Below, piece after piece: positions 32,747 to 41,760 of a stretch of DNA of 64,000 nucleotides. Made by a program: the position numbers and the translations under genes. The notes under the pieces were generated by a model. That model searched no databases and was not told where the DNA came from. It saw only the letters and a program-made list of their open reading frames with translations. This DNA is from JAKFWI01 sp031399165 (GTDB lineage: Bacteria > Pseudomonadota > Alphaproteobacteria > Caulobacterales > Aquidulcibacteraceae), in the NCBI GenBank assembly GCA_031399165.1, contig JANNOO010000046.1, positions 47,217 through 111,216 of the forward strand, given 5' to 3'. The first letter of the stretch is position 1. Every line of letters begins with the position of its first letter.

Positions 32747-33274
32747 ATGAATCTCGCCGACACGATCCGCACGATCCCGGACTATCCCAAACCGGGCATC
32801 CAGTTTCGCGACATCACCACGCTTCTGGCCGATGCGCGGGCGTTTCGCCGGGCTGTGGACGAACTGGTGCAGCCCTATGCCGGGGCGAAAATCGAAAAGG
32901 TCGCCGGGATCGAGGCGCGCGGCTTTATCCTGGGCGGGGCGGTGGCGCACCAGCTTTCGGCCGGGTTTACCCCGGTGCGGAAGCGGGGAAAGCTGCCCGC
33001 GGCCACCCTCCGGCAGACCTACGCCCTGGAATACGGCGAGGACGAAGTGGAGATACACCTCGACGCGCTGGCGCCCGGCGAAAAAGTGCTGGTGGTGGAC
33101 GATCTGATCGCCACCGGTGGAACGGCGGAGGCGGCGATAAAGCTGCTGCGCCGGGCCGGCGCCGACGTGATCGGCGCCGCCTTCGTAATCAACCTGCCAG
33201 ACCTCGGCGGGGCGGCCCGGATCGAGGCGATGGGCGTGAACGTCCAGACGCTAATCGCCTTCCCGGGGCATTAG
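32747..33274 (+). CDS. apt: Adenine phosphoribosyltransferase
   Basis: Converts adenine and PRPP to AMP (purine salvage). Visible: IPDYPKPGIQFRDITTLL, GIEARGFILGGAVA, RKRGKLPAAT, and the PRPP-binding loop VLVVDDLIATGGTAEAA. Length 175 aa is normal. ATG 32747 is preceded by an AGGAGG stretch and GAGGGG. Starts divergently from the ClpP-like gene, 91 bp apart. Confidence 0.96.
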   Translation: MNLADTIRTIPDYPKPGIQFRDITTLLADARAFRRAVDELVQPYAGAKIEKVAGIEARGFILGGAVAHQLSAGFTPVRKRGKLPAATLRQTYALEYGEDEVEIHLDALAPGEKVLVVDDLIATGGTAEAAIKLLRRAGADVIGAAFVINLPDLGGAARIEAMGVNVQTLIAFPGH

Positions 33275-33332
33275 GACCACTCAACCGCAGCGCTAACTTG
33301 ACGCCAGTGGCGGCGCTTCATAGCTCTTAGGC

Positions 33333-33860
33333 ATGGCGATCCGCCCCATCCTCACTGTGCCGGACCCCGTCCTGAAGCAGGAATCCCTCCCCGTTGACCG
33401 GGTGGACGACAATCTGCGCGCGTTGATGGATGACATGCTGGAGACGATGTACGCCGCGCCGGGCATTGGCCTCGCGGCGGTGCAGATCGGCGTGCCCAAG
33501 CGGGTGATCGTGATGGATCTGGCGCGCAAGGACGAGCCGCCGCAGCCGCGCTATTTCGTGAACCCGGAAATCCTCTGGGCGTCGGATGAGTTGAAGCCGT
33601 GGGAAGAGGGCTGCCTCTCCGTGCCGGAAATCTTCGACGAGGTGGCGCGGCCCGCGCACATCCGGCTCAAATATCTCGATTACGACGGCAAGGAAGTGAT
33701 CGAGGAGGCGCACGACCTGTTCGCCGTATGCATCCAGCACGAAATGGACCACCTCGAAGGCGTGCTGTTCATCGACCACCTCTCGCGTCTCAAGCGCGAC
33801 AGCGCCGTGCGCAAGGTGAAGAAGCTGGTGAAAGAACGCGCGCTGGAAGAGGCCGAGTAG
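33333..33860 (+). CDS. def: Peptide deformylase
   Basis: Removes the formyl group from nascent N-terminal Met. Three motifs are intact: GIGLAAVQ, EGCLSVP and QHEMDHLEGVLF; the metal ligands are the Cys of EGCLSVP and the two His of HEMDH. Length 175 aa. Follows apt by 58 bp; the usual partner fmt is not in this window. Confidence 0.95.
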   Translation: MAIRPILTVPDPVLKQESLPVDRVDDNLRALMDDMLETMYAAPGIGLAAVQIGVPKRVIVMDLARKDEPPQPRYFVNPEILWASDELKPWEEGCLSVPEIFDEVARPAHIRLKYLDYDGKEVIEEAHDLFAVCIQHEMDHLEGVLFIDHLSRLKRDSAVRKVKKLVKERALEEAE

Positions 33861-33866
33861 AGCCGG

Positions 33867-36497
33867 TTACGACGCGCTGAAGCGTTCGAGCAGGCGTTCC
33901 AGATAATTTCGCTCCGTCTCTGGCCTGTTCGGATCCTGCGCGCGTTTGCGCAGCTCATCGAGAATATCGCGCACGCGCTCGCGCTGGATATTTTCCGGCA
34001 CCGAAACGTCGCGGCCATCTGTATCGACAGCGCCGACCGCGCGGCCGAGCGGGTCGCGGCGCGTGTTCTGGCCGGTGCGATTTTCCTCGTTTTCGTTGCC
34101 GGCCTGCTCCTGATCGCGCATTGACTGCTGCGCCAGCCGATCTGCGCCGGCGCGCATTTCGCGAAGGGCCCGATCCTGTTCGCCGCGCGCCGCGCCGAGA
34201 TCGCCGCGGCGCAGCGCTTGCTGTGCGCGGTCCATGGCTTCGCCGGCGCGGTCCAGATCGCCGTTTTGTTGCGAGCCGCCACGCTGAGCGTCGCGCTGGG
34301 CTTGCTCTAGCGATTGGCGCAACTGGCCCTGGCGTTGCGCCAGCTGCTCGGCGCTCTGATCGCCGTTCTGGCCCTGACCCTCACCGGGCTGACCGTTTTG
34401 GTCTTGGTCCTGGCGCTGCGTGTCGTCGCGCAGGCCGCGCTGTCTGCCGATCGTATCGGACAGGCCCTCGACACTGCTATTGAGGTCCGGATTGCCTTGG
34501 CCCTGCTGGCCTTGACCGGACTGACCCGGCTGGCCTTCGCCGGGTTGGCCCTGCGCCATCTGAACTTCGAGATTGTTCAGCAGCGCCTGCAATTGTTCGA
34601 GCAGCTTCTGCGCTTCGGCGTGCTTGCCTTCAGCAGCCAGCCGCTCGATCTCGCGCATCATCGCTTCGAGATCGTTTTGGCTAAGCTGTGTGCGCTGTTG
34701 TTGCTGCTGAAGGCTGTCTTCTGCCTGTTGCTGCTGCTGCTGGCCGTTACGGCGCGCCTCGGCCATCAGCGACTGGATGTAGTTCTGCATCGCCTGGCGC
34801 ACGGCGTCCGTCAGCCGCTGGATTTCATCCTGCGGGGCGCCGCGTTCGAGCGCTTCGTTCAATTGCCGCTGGGCTTCCTGCAACGCGCGGCGCGCATCGG
34901 CGCTATCGCCATATTCAGCGCGCAAGGCGGTCTGCCAGAGGATTTCTGCCGCTTCGTCGGTGTTCTCCACCTCGCGCGCCTGATTGAGCACGGCGCGCGT
35001 GGCGACAAAGCCGCCGAACACAGCCAGATCGCGGAAATAGCCGTCATCTGGACGATGGGTGAGCGCATCGATCATTTGGCCGGCGTGGCGAATGGCTTTG
35101 GGTGCGCGCTCGATCCGCGGATCGAATTCATCGGTCTGGATGATGTCGCCCTGTGTGCCGAACAGTGTGTCGTAGCCATACAGGATTGTGGGCGTCTGGT
35201 CCTGGCGAAGGTTCGGCGCTGGCGCATAGGCGCGGCGCTCATGCATGATCACCTTGCGGATTTCGATCGCCGCGCGCGCCAGCGGCTGCAGGAAAATCTT
35301 CTCCGGTAACGCCACCTGCGCGGCGCTGCTGACGCCCTCCTGCGACAGCGCATCCAGCGCCACGACGCGCAAAGATACCTTCATGCCGGCGTAGGGATGA
35401 TCCGAAAGATCGATACTGACGTCGCCGTCGGCTTCCTTGGGATCGGTGCGCGGCCCCTCAAGCAGCGTATCGACCGGCTTGGCGCCTACAAGGCCAGGCG
35501 GCGGATCTACCGGCGTGGCGCGCAGCACGATGTCGCGCACGCCGAAATCATCGGTGGCCTTCCATTTGAAGATCAGCTTGTCTTTTTCGAACTTGGGAGC
35601 GGTGACGAACGAGGCGGTCGGCGCCTTGTCGGCGACCGGCGCGATTTGCCAGCGCGCTTTGGTGTGAAACCGCACGACGCGCAGCGATCCCGCGCTGGGC
35701 AGGGCAAGTTGCGCCTCATAGGCGCCGTCAGCGGCTTTCTTGAATTGTGTTTCGCGATGGCCGCCCTGGCCATCGAATTTCAGCCATGGCGCGCCCTTCG
35801 GTCCTGTAACGCGTACAGTGACTTCAACACTCGGCGGTGTGACAACGCGGGCGCCGATCTTTTCCGTCAGCGAAACGGGCGCTGAATTTGTGTACGCCGC
35901 CGGCGCCACCCAGGCTTCGATAACCATCGGTCCATCGCCAAGCAGCGGGCCGGGGTCCGGGATGAACGCGCGCGCCAGCCGGTCAGGCCCTTGAAGGCCC
36001 GCGACAACGAGACCGGCTGCAACAGCGACGAGCGCAACGTAGCGCAACTTGTATTTGTCGAGCCGCTTGATCCCCCAGACTGGAGGAGCCGCGACAGCGC
36101 GCATGGCGGCGTCGCGCGCGCGGCTCTGCTGATGCTCCCACAGCGCCAGCGCCATCGGATCGAGCCTGGAGGGCTGATCCTCAAGCGCGTCTAGAGAGCC
36201 GGGGTCGAGGCCCGCGTCAGTCAGCAGGCGGCGGCGGGCGTCGGCAAGGCTGGGCGCGATCCAGGCGCGCGCGGCGCGGAACAGCAGCACACCGACGCCG
36301 ATCAGCACCGCGATAGAGGCGAGCGTGGCAATCAGCGGGAGGAGTTGATCCTGCCCGCCAAACAGCCCGAACGCCGCCCAAACCAGAACTAGCAGCGCAG
36401 CGGGAAAAGCGGCGGGTACAAACCGCTCAAGCGCGATAGCACGGCGGGCGCGGGCCAGTTCCCGTCCAAGCTGAGCGATCGCGATTTCGTGCTTCAT
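33867..36497 (-). CDS. TIGR02302 / DUF4175 family membrane protein with long Gln-rich tail
   Basis: An 876-aa protein of the alphaproteobacterial TIGR02302 (DUF4175) family. The N-terminus has two or three transmembrane segments (about residues 28-80 and 150-170), followed by extracytoplasmic domains (AYTNSAPVSLTEKIGARVV..., FKWKATDDFGVRD) and, from about residue 560, a long Gln/Gly-rich charged tail with QQQQQ and GQPGEGQPGQSGQ runs. Function is unknown; the family is linked with envelope or lysis-related roles only by context. It is cotranscribed with lysA (48 bp gap), lptM and argH. The repetitive tail also produces long open frames on the opposite strand, which I do not call. Confidence 0.8.
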   Translation of the reverse strand: MKHEIAIAQLGRELARARRAIALERFVPAAFPAALLVLVWAAFGLFGGQDQLLPLIATLASIAVLIGVGVLLFRAARAWIAPSLADARRRLLTDAGLDPGSLDALEDQPSRLDPMALALWEHQQSRARDAAMRAVAAPPVWGIKRLDKYKLRYVALVAVAAGLVVAGLQGPDRLARAFIPDPGPLLGDGPMVIEAWVAPAAYTNSAPVSLTEKIGARVVTPPSVEVTVRVTGPKGAPWLKFDGQGGHRETQFKKAADGAYEAQLALPSAGSLRVVRFHTKARWQIAPVADKAPTASFVTAPKFEKDKLIFKWKATDDFGVRDIVLRATPVDPPPGLVGAKPVDTLLEGPRTDPKEADGDVSIDLSDHPYAGMKVSLRVVALDALSQEGVSSAAQVALPEKIFLQPLARAAIEIRKVIMHERRAYAPAPNLRQDQTPTILYGYDTLFGTQGDIIQTDEFDPRIERAPKAIRHAGQMIDALTHRPDDGYFRDLAVFGGFVATRAVLNQAREVENTDEAAEILWQTALRAEYGDSADARRALQEAQRQLNEALERGAPQDEIQRLTDAVRQAMQNYIQSLMAEARRNGQQQQQQAEDSLQQQQQRTQLSQNDLEAMMREIERLAAEGKHAEAQKLLEQLQALLNNLEVQMAQGQPGEGQPGQSGQGQQGQGNPDLNSSVEGLSDTIGRQRGLRDDTQRQDQDQNGQPGEGQGQNGDQSAEQLAQRQGQLRQSLEQAQRDAQRGGSQQNGDLDRAGEAMDRAQQALRRGDLGAARGEQDRALREMRAGADRLAQQSMRDQEQAGNENEENRTGQNTRRDPLGRAVGAVDTDGRDVSVPENIQRERVRDILDELRKRAQDPNRPETERNYLERLLERFSAS

Positions 36498-36545
36498 GCC
36501 GGCGCTGAGCCTAACAGGCGCGAGCCGCTCTCACACGCCTTTACA

Positions 36546-37814
36546 TCACCCGGACGACAGCCAAGGCGGCATATGCTCCAGTTTGAGCTGCGTATCGACC
36601 TCGAAACGGTCGCGCACGACGGCAAAGTGATCTCCCGAAACAAGAATTTCAGGCGCTATGGGACGTGAATTATAGGCCGAAGACATTACAGCGCCATAGG
36701 CGCCTGCGGTCATGATCGCCACCAGATCGCCCGTTTTCAAAGGCGGAAGCGGCCTGCCTCTCGCAAATGTGTCCCCGGTTTCGCAGATCGGGCCGACAAC
36801 GTCGATCGGGACGCGCGCGCCGGGGGCGGGCTCGGCCACGGGCTGGATGTCGTGAAAGGCGTCGTACATGGCTGGGCGGATGAGGTCGTTCATCGCCGCG
36901 TCGAGCACCAGGAATTGCCGGTCCGGCCGCTCCTGGATGCGGATCACGCGCGACAGCAGCACGCCGGCGTTACCGGCGATCAGCCGCCCCGGCTCGAACG
37001 CCAGGGCGATGTCGAACCCGTCGAACACGCGATTCACCATAGCGCCGTACTCGGCGGGGGTCGGCGGTTCGGGCTCGTGAAAATAGGGGATGCCGAGGCC
37101 GCCGCCGAGATCGAGATGATCCACCGTGCGGCCTTCGCGGCGCAGCCGTTCCGCCAGCGCGCGCATCAGCTTGAAGGTTTCTTCCAGTGGCGCGAGGCTC
37201 TTGATCTGGCTGCCGATATGCACGGCCAGACCGCGCGGGCGAAGGAACTGGCTCTGCGCGGCGCGATGATAAAGCCCGATCGCTTCTTCCGGGCTCACGC
37301 CGAATTTCGCGTCACCGCCGCCGGTTGATACTTTCGCGTTAGCGCCGGCGCCGATGCCGGGATTGACGCGGATCGAAATAGCAGGATTGGCGCTAAGGCG
37401 CTTGGCGATGCGCTCAAGACTGTCCAGTTCTGCAATGCTCTCGACATTGACTTGCGCCACGCCCGCGCTGCAGGCGAAAGCGAGTTCATCGTCGCTCTTG
37501 CCGACGCCCGAAAAGATGATCTTTGAGGCCGGCACGCCCGCCTTCAGCGCGCGCGCGATTTCGCCGGCCGATACCGTATCGGCCCCGGCGCCCCGGCGCG
37601 CCAGAGTGGCGAGCACGGCGAGATTGGAATTGGCTTTCACCGCAAAAGCGATCAGCGCGCTGCGCGGCTCAAGCGCGGCTTTAAATACATCGTAATGGCG
37701 CTCAAGCGTTGCGGTGGAATAGACATAAGCCGGCGTTCCCACCGCGTCAGCAATGTGGTTTAGGGGCACGCCTTCGCAGGCCATTTGGCCATCGCGATAA
37801 ATGAAATGATGCAT
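36546..37814 (-). CDS. lysA: Diaminopimelate decarboxylase
   Basis: PLP-dependent decarboxylase making lysine from meso-diaminopimelate. The Lys that binds PLP is Lys60 in IAFAVKANSN. Other signatures: SAGEIARALKAG, VNPGIGAGANAKVSTGGGDAKFG, LDLGGGLGIPY, FEPGRLIAGNAG and the substrate-binding PICETGDTFARGR with AYGAVMSSAYNSRP. Length 422 aa. Begins 3 bp after lptM, and is followed 48 bp later by the DUF4175 gene. Confidence 0.96.
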   Translation of the reverse strand: MHHFIYRDGQMACEGVPLNHIADAVGTPAYVYSTATLERHYDVFKAALEPRSALIAFAVKANSNLAVLATLARRGAGADTVSAGEIARALKAGVPASKIIFSGVGKSDDELAFACSAGVAQVNVESIAELDSLERIAKRLSANPAISIRVNPGIGAGANAKVSTGGGDAKFGVSPEEAIGLYHRAAQSQFLRPRGLAVHIGSQIKSLAPLEETFKLMRALAERLRREGRTVDHLDLGGGLGIPYFHEPEPPTPAEYGAMVNRVFDGFDIALAFEPGRLIAGNAGVLLSRVIRIQERPDRQFLVLDAAMNDLIRPAMYDAFHDIQPVAEPAPGARVPIDVVGPICETGDTFARGRPLPPLKTGDLVAIMTAGAYGAVMSSAYNSRPIAPEILVSGDHFAVVRDRFEVDTQLKLEHMPPWLSSG

Positions 37815-37817
37815 GCC

Positions 37818-38105
37818 TCAGGGCGCGCCGGGCGGCGGCGAAGCCGTTGGGGAAATCGGTGTGCGGCCCACTGGCTGGTTCGGGGCAGGCGGCGGCAAAA
37901 CTTCCGGCGCCGGCGTTCCGGCTGCTGCGCGCGCCGCAGCTTCGGCCTTGAGCCGTTCCTGTTCGGCCAGATAGTCCTGACGCGCTTTGCCAAACATCGG
38001 GGCGGGCCGGTCCAACCCGGTTTTTACCCCGCATGAAGCCAGCGCCGTTGTCATGGCGAGCGCCATGCCCAGCGCGCCGATCAGCGAAAACAGCCGTGTG
38101 TTCAT
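37818..38105 (-). CDS. lptM: LptM-type small lipoprotein (YifL)
   Basis: A 95-aa lipoprotein: signal peptide with lipobox LASC (Cys25), immediately followed by GVKTGLDRPAP, matching the conserved CGxKGPL opening of LptM, a factor that assists disulfide maturation of the LPS translocon. The tail is Pro-rich (PAPEVLPPPAPNQPVG). Located between argH and lysA, the conserved alphaproteobacterial place for yifL. It overlaps argH by an ATGA junction (start 38105, argH stop 38102-38104). Confidence 0.82.
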   Translation of the reverse strand: MNTRLFSLIGALGMALAMTTALASCGVKTGLDRPAPMFGKARQDYLAEQERLKAEAAARAAAGTPAPEVLPPPAPNQPVGRTPISPTASPPPGAP

Positions 38106-39535
38106 GCGGTTTCCCCTAATGCCTTTCGCCAGCGCGCCGCCTGCTCGCGAACCCGTTCTGGCGCAGTCCCGCCATAGCTAGCACGGCTTTCCACCGAACG
38201 CTCAACCGATAGCGCGGCAAGCGCAGCAGCCGTGATGCGCGGCTCGATCGCCTGGGCTTCGGCCAGCAGCAGCGCGTTCAATTCGGCCACGCCGATATCC
38301 TCGGCGCGGCGTACGATCTTGCCGGTGATTTCGTGCGCCTCGCGGAAGGGCGTTTTCAATTCGCGCACCAGCCAGTCGGCGAGGTCGGTAGCCGTGGAAT
38401 AGCCGAGCGCGGCGGCGGCGCGCATCTTCGCGCGGTTGAAAGTCATGGTCTGGACCATGCCGGTCATCGCTGCGACTGAAAGCTCGAACGCGTCAAACGC
38501 CTCGAAGGTCAGCGTTTTGTCTTCCTGCAAATCCTTGGCGTAAGCGAGCGGCAGTTTCTGCACGATGGCGCTGAGCGCGGCGAAACTGGCTGTGATGCGC
38601 GCCGCCTTGGCGCGGATCAGTTCAGCGGCGTCCGGGTTACGCTTCTGGGGCATGATCGACGACCCGGTGGACCATTCATCGCTCATGCGCGCGAACGCAA
38701 ATTGCGGGCTGGTCCACAACACGATTTCCTCGGCGAGCCGGGAAAGGTGTGTGGCGCCGATCGAAAGTGCGGCGATCGCTTCGAGTGCAAAGTCGCGCGC
38801 GGAAACCGCATCCAGTGAATTTGCGGCGGGCAGATCAAAGCCAAGCGCGTCTGCTGTTTCTTGGCGGTCAATTGGAAAGCCCGTCCCCGCCAGCGCAGCC
38901 GCGCCGAGCGGGCAGCCGGTTTCGCAGTGCTCCAGCGCGCCGGCCAGCCGCTCCTGATCGCGCTCCAGCATCTCCACATAGGCCAGCAGGTGATGGCCAA
39001 GCGTGATTGGTTGCGCGGTCTGCAAATGCGTGAAGCCCGGCATGATCCAGTCAGCATGCGCTTCGGCCTGGCTCACCAGCGCGTCCTGCAAACCTGCCAG
39101 CGCATCGAGCGCCTGATCGGCCGCGCCACGCACCCAGAGCTTAAAGTCCGTCGCCACCTGATCGTTGCGGGAGCGGGCGGTGTGCAGGCGTTTGCCGGCT
39201 TCGCCGATGCGCTCGGTGAGCCGCGCCTCGATGTTGAGGTGGATGTCTTCCAACTCGTGCGAGAACACGAACGTACCCGCCTCGATCTCCGCGGCGATCT
39301 GGTCCAGCCCGTCCTGTATCTTCGCGTTGTCTTCGCCGCTAATGATGTCCTGCGCCGCGAGCATGGCGGCGTGGGCTTTCGAGCCGGCGATATCCTCGCG
39401 CCACATGCGTTGATCGACGTCGATGGAGGCGTTGATCGCCTGCATCACGGCGCTAGGCTTCGCCGCGAACCGGCCGCCCCACATTTTCTGGCCCTTCTCC
39501 GGATACGAGGGGCCGCCTGGCTTGGAACTGGACAT
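38102..39535 (-). CDS. argH: Argininosuccinate lyase
   Basis: Cleaves argininosuccinate to arginine and fumarate. Signatures: MWGGRFAAKPSAVMQAINASID, ARSRNDQVATDFKLW, and the catalytic fumarase-type loop GSSIMPQKRNPDAAELI. Length about 477 aa. The start is uncertain: ATG 39535 shares the CATG tetranucleotide with the divergent TlpA start; ATG 39484 gives the canonical MWGGRF start and is preceded by GGAGAAGG, a good ribosome binding site. I give the longer one because alphaproteobacterial ArgH proteins often carry a short leader. Precedes lptM and lysA. Confidence 0.94.
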   Translation of the reverse strand: MSSSKPGGPSYPEKGQKMWGGRFAAKPSAVMQAINASIDVDQRMWREDIAGSKAHAAMLAAQDIISGEDNAKIQDGLDQIAAEIEAGTFVFSHELEDIHLNIEARLTERIGEAGKRLHTARSRNDQVATDFKLWVRGAADQALDALAGLQDALVSQAEAHADWIMPGFTHLQTAQPITLGHHLLAYVEMLERDQERLAGALEHCETGCPLGAAALAGTGFPIDRQETADALGFDLPAANSLDAVSARDFALEAIAALSIGATHLSRLAEEIVLWTSPQFAFARMSDEWSTGSSIMPQKRNPDAAELIRAKAARITASFAALSAIVQKLPLAYAKDLQEDKTLTFEAFDAFELSVAAMTGMVQTMTFNRAKMRAAAALGYSTATDLADWLVRELKTPFREAHEITGKIVRRAEDIGVAELNALLLAEAQAIEPRITAAALAALSVERSVESRASYGGTAPERVREQAARWRKALGETA

Positions 39536-40145
39536 GAGCGAGACGCCCGCCACACCTGAAAAAAAACCGCGTCCGCCCATCTGGGCCGCCGGAGCGGCGC
39601 TGTTTGGACTCGCCGCGCTCGTCTACGTGGTTTTCCTCGCGGTTTCAAAGCCCGCCGAGAAGGTTGACCTAAAAAGCTTTGCCCAAGGCGAATTCGCCGC
39701 GCTGGAGATCAGCGCCAATGCGCCCGCTCAGCCCGTCACCACGTTCACCGATGCGGCGGGCAAGCCGCGCACGCTGGCCGATTGGCGCGGCAAGGTCGTG
39801 GTGCTCAACCTATGGGCTACGTGGTGCACGCCGTGCCAGCAGGAAATGCCCAGCCTGGCTGAGCTGGCGGAGAACGGCGGCGGCGGGGTGGTGGTTATTC
39901 CGATCAGCGTCGACAAAGCCGAGGACCGGACGTTCGCCATCCGCACGCTGAAAAAGCTCAGCGGGGATAAGCTCGGTTTTTACAACGATCCTTCCTATGC
40001 GATCGCGTTCGACGCCAAGACGGCGAGCTTTCCGACGACGATCATTTATTCAAAGACCGGCGTGGAGGTGGCGCGGCTAAACGCCGAGGCAGATTGGTCA
40101 ACGCCGGAAGCTGCGCAACTCGTGAAAGCCGCGCTGACTCACTAA
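39534..40145 (+). CDS. TlpA-family membrane-anchored thiol:disulfide oxidoreductase
   Basis: A 203-aa protein with an N-terminal transmembrane anchor (IWAAGAALFGLAALVYVVFLAV) and a periplasmic thioredoxin-fold domain. The active site is WATWCTPCQQEMP with Cys98 and Cys101 (CTPC). TlpA-type proteins keep cysteines reduced for cytochrome assembly or other envelope maturation. It starts at ATG 39534 divergently from argH, sharing the CATG with it. Its stop overlaps the stop of the convergent mlaC (40142-40145). Confidence 0.9.
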   Translation: MSETPATPEKKPRPPIWAAGAALFGLAALVYVVFLAVSKPAEKVDLKSFAQGEFAALEISANAPAQPVTTFTDAAGKPRTLADWRGKVVVLNLWATWCTPCQQEMPSLAELAENGGGGVVVIPISVDKAEDRTFAIRTLKKLSGDKLGFYNDPSYAIAFDAKTASFPTTIIYSKTGVEVARLNAEADWSTPEAAQLVKAALTH

Positions 40146-40801
40146 CGCTTGATCATCGCCCGCATCGTCGCGGTTTGAGCCTTCACTGATTCAAGCAGCT
40201 TGCGCACGTCGCCGCCGTTTTTGTCGAGCTGTGACAGGAACTCGGCCTGCTGCTGCGTGGCTAGCGAGATCGACGTTTCGTCGAACTTCAGCGCAACGTC
40301 GATAACTTTCCACGACCCGCCTGGGTATTGCTGCAAATCCCAATCCACGCGCAGCGGTGCGCCTGACTGCTGTGAGATTTCCGTGCGCACCAGCGAACGC
40401 TTGCGGCCATTCTTTTCGAGATCGGTGCTGCGCAGCACCTTGATCGCGCGGCCGCGATATTGATCGAGCTGGGCTTCATATACGGCCAAGCCGTATTCCT
40501 TGAACGTCGCGACCCAATCCTTGTAGAGCGCGGCGTCAGTGCGCGCCTGACGCGCGTAGCGCCCCAGCACGAAGCCGGCCACCGTGGGCATGTCGGCGAA
40601 TTTTTCCATAAGCCCGGCAAAGTGCGCACGGCGTTGTTCGACGGTGGATGTCTGCGCCAGTGAGTTCAGGACGTTTTGCGCATTTGTCTGCACAAACGCT
40701 TCTGTTGCGGCGTCTGCGTGCGCGCTCTGAACAAACAGCGTTGAGGCGAGCGCTGCGCCGGCGAACGCCATCGCTGCTCGACGTGACACGGCTGTAATCA
40801 T
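40142..40801 (-). CDS. mlaC: MlaC-type periplasmic phospholipid-binding protein
   Basis: A 219-aa periplasmic protein (signal peptide ending AHA) of the MlaC/Ttg2D family, which shuttles phospholipids between the outer-membrane MlaA complex and the inner-membrane transporter. Family features: FVQTNAQNVLNSLAQ, QRRAHFAGLMEKFADMPTVAGFVLGRYAR, and the C-terminal W-K-V-I-D segment (SWKVIDVALKFDETSISLATQQQAEF). Its start overlaps the mlaA stop (ATGA at 40798-40801). The inner-membrane transporter genes are not in the window. Confidence 0.88.
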   Translation of the reverse strand: MITAVSRRAAMAFAGAALASTLFVQSAHADAATEAFVQTNAQNVLNSLAQTSTVEQRRAHFAGLMEKFADMPTVAGFVLGRYARQARTDAALYKDWVATFKEYGLAVYEAQLDQYRGRAIKVLRSTDLEKNGRKRSLVRTEISQQSGAPLRVDWDLQQYPGGSWKVIDVALKFDETSISLATQQQAEFLSQLDKNGGDVRKLLESVKAQTATMRAMIKR

Positions 40802-41640
40802 TGAAGGGGTGACTCCGTCGGCCCGATTGCTTCACCAGCTGCATCAGGTAGTGGATCACCAAAATCAGGCAAGTCCGCGGCGGTCGGTTGTCCATTCCTG
40901 ATCAGGCTAGCGCGCGATTGTGCATAAGCCGAACGCAGCGCCACGTAAGGATCAGGTGACGTGGCGCGCAAATTTGCAACACTCTCCAAGGAATCCGTAC
41001 GCGCCGTCACGACGCCAGCCACACCGCGCGTGATTCGAAACGCGGTGTCGCCCTCAAATTGCGCGTAGGTGAGCGGGTCCAAGCCGATATCGACGATCGA
41101 TCCGAATGCATCGCGCACGCTCGATGGTCCAAGAAGCGGTAACATCAGATACGGTCCCGTCCGGGCGCCGTATCGTCCGAGCGTTTGCCCAAAATCTTCA
41201 GAATGGCGCTCAAGCCCGATCGACTTGGCGGGGTCAAACAGACCAAGGATGCCGATCGTGCTGTTGATGCCAAAGCGCAGCGCGGTCACGCCCGCGCGCT
41301 TGGGCTCAAGCTGCAGTAAATCGTTCGCAAAGATAACGGGCGCTTCGAGATTGTTGACCCAGTTGCGTATGCCGCTTCGCACGGGAGAGGGCGTTATGCG
41401 CTGATAGGTGCGCGCGAACGGCTCGGCGAACGCGCGGTCGATGGCGTTGTTGAGCGCGTAAACTTTTCGGTTCCAGCCTTCCCACGGATCGCGGATCGTT
41501 CCCGGGGTCCAAGGCTCGTTAGAAAACGCTTCAGACGGTTCGGGGGCGGCTCCTGCGCCCTCCTGCGCCGCCGCCGGGCCGGTCAGACCGGCGCCCAGGC
41601 TTAACGCCCACACTATCGCAGCCACGCTCGGTCGGTTCAC
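40798..41640 (-). CDS. mlaA: MlaA (VacJ)-type outer-membrane phospholipid protein, without lipobox
   Basis: MlaA removes misplaced phospholipids from the outer leaflet. Family motifs: DPWEGWNRKVYALNNAIDRAFAEPFARTYQ, NWVNNLEAPVIFANDLLQLE, FGINSTIGILGLFDPA, SEDFGQTLGRYGARTGPYLMLPLLGPSSVRDAFG. I choose GTG 41640 because it yields a classical signal peptide (cleavage near AAAQ) after a strong AAGGAAA ribosome binding site; the frame is open to 41721. Unlike typical MlaA it has no Cys lipobox, so it may be a soluble periplasmic or non-lipidated form. Coupled to mlaC. Confidence 0.88.
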   Translation of the reverse strand: MNRPSVAAIVWALSLGAGLTGPAAAQEGAGAAPEPSEAFSNEPWTPGTIRDPWEGWNRKVYALNNAIDRAFAEPFARTYQRITPSPVRSGIRNWVNNLEAPVIFANDLLQLEPKRAGVTALRFGINSTIGILGLFDPAKSIGLERHSEDFGQTLGRYGARTGPYLMLPLLGPSSVRDAFGSIVDIGLDPLTYAQFEGDTAFRITRGVAGVVTARTDSLESVANLRATSPDPYVALRSAYAQSRASLIRNGQPTAADLPDFGDPLPDAAGEAIGPTESPLQ

Positions 41641-41724
41641 AGCGTTTTCCTTCGCACTTGCGATATTGGTTAACCACCAACTGATTTCAACAAAGAAGGC
41701 TTTCAAAGTTCTTTCTGCCATGTC

Positions 41725-41744
41725 ATATAAAGATATCTTTATAT
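41725..41744. promoter_or_regulatory. Perfect 20-bp palindrome, probable operator
   Basis: ATATAAAGATATCTTTATAT at 41725-41744 is perfectly self-complementary. It is very AT-rich against GC-rich surroundings and lies 16 bp before the ATG of the ArsR-type gene, in the divergent gap to mlaA. The adjacent ATATCTT (41741-41747) adds a partial half-site. Best read as the binding site of the ArsR-type regulator it precedes; that is inference. Confidence 0.75.
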
Positions 41745-41760
41745 CTTAAAGTGCAGCGGG

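Noticed and set aside
34314..34760. Repetitive Gln-coding stretch considered as a tandem DNA repeat or CRISPR-like array
   Set aside because: It is codon-level low complexity within an intact protein; there is no regular spacer/repeat length.
34314..35309. Leu-rich plus-strand frame inside the DUF4175 gene that looks like a membrane protein
   Set aside because: It arises from the Gln-rich repeat region of the opposite gene (CAG/CTG runs read as Leu); not a real protein.
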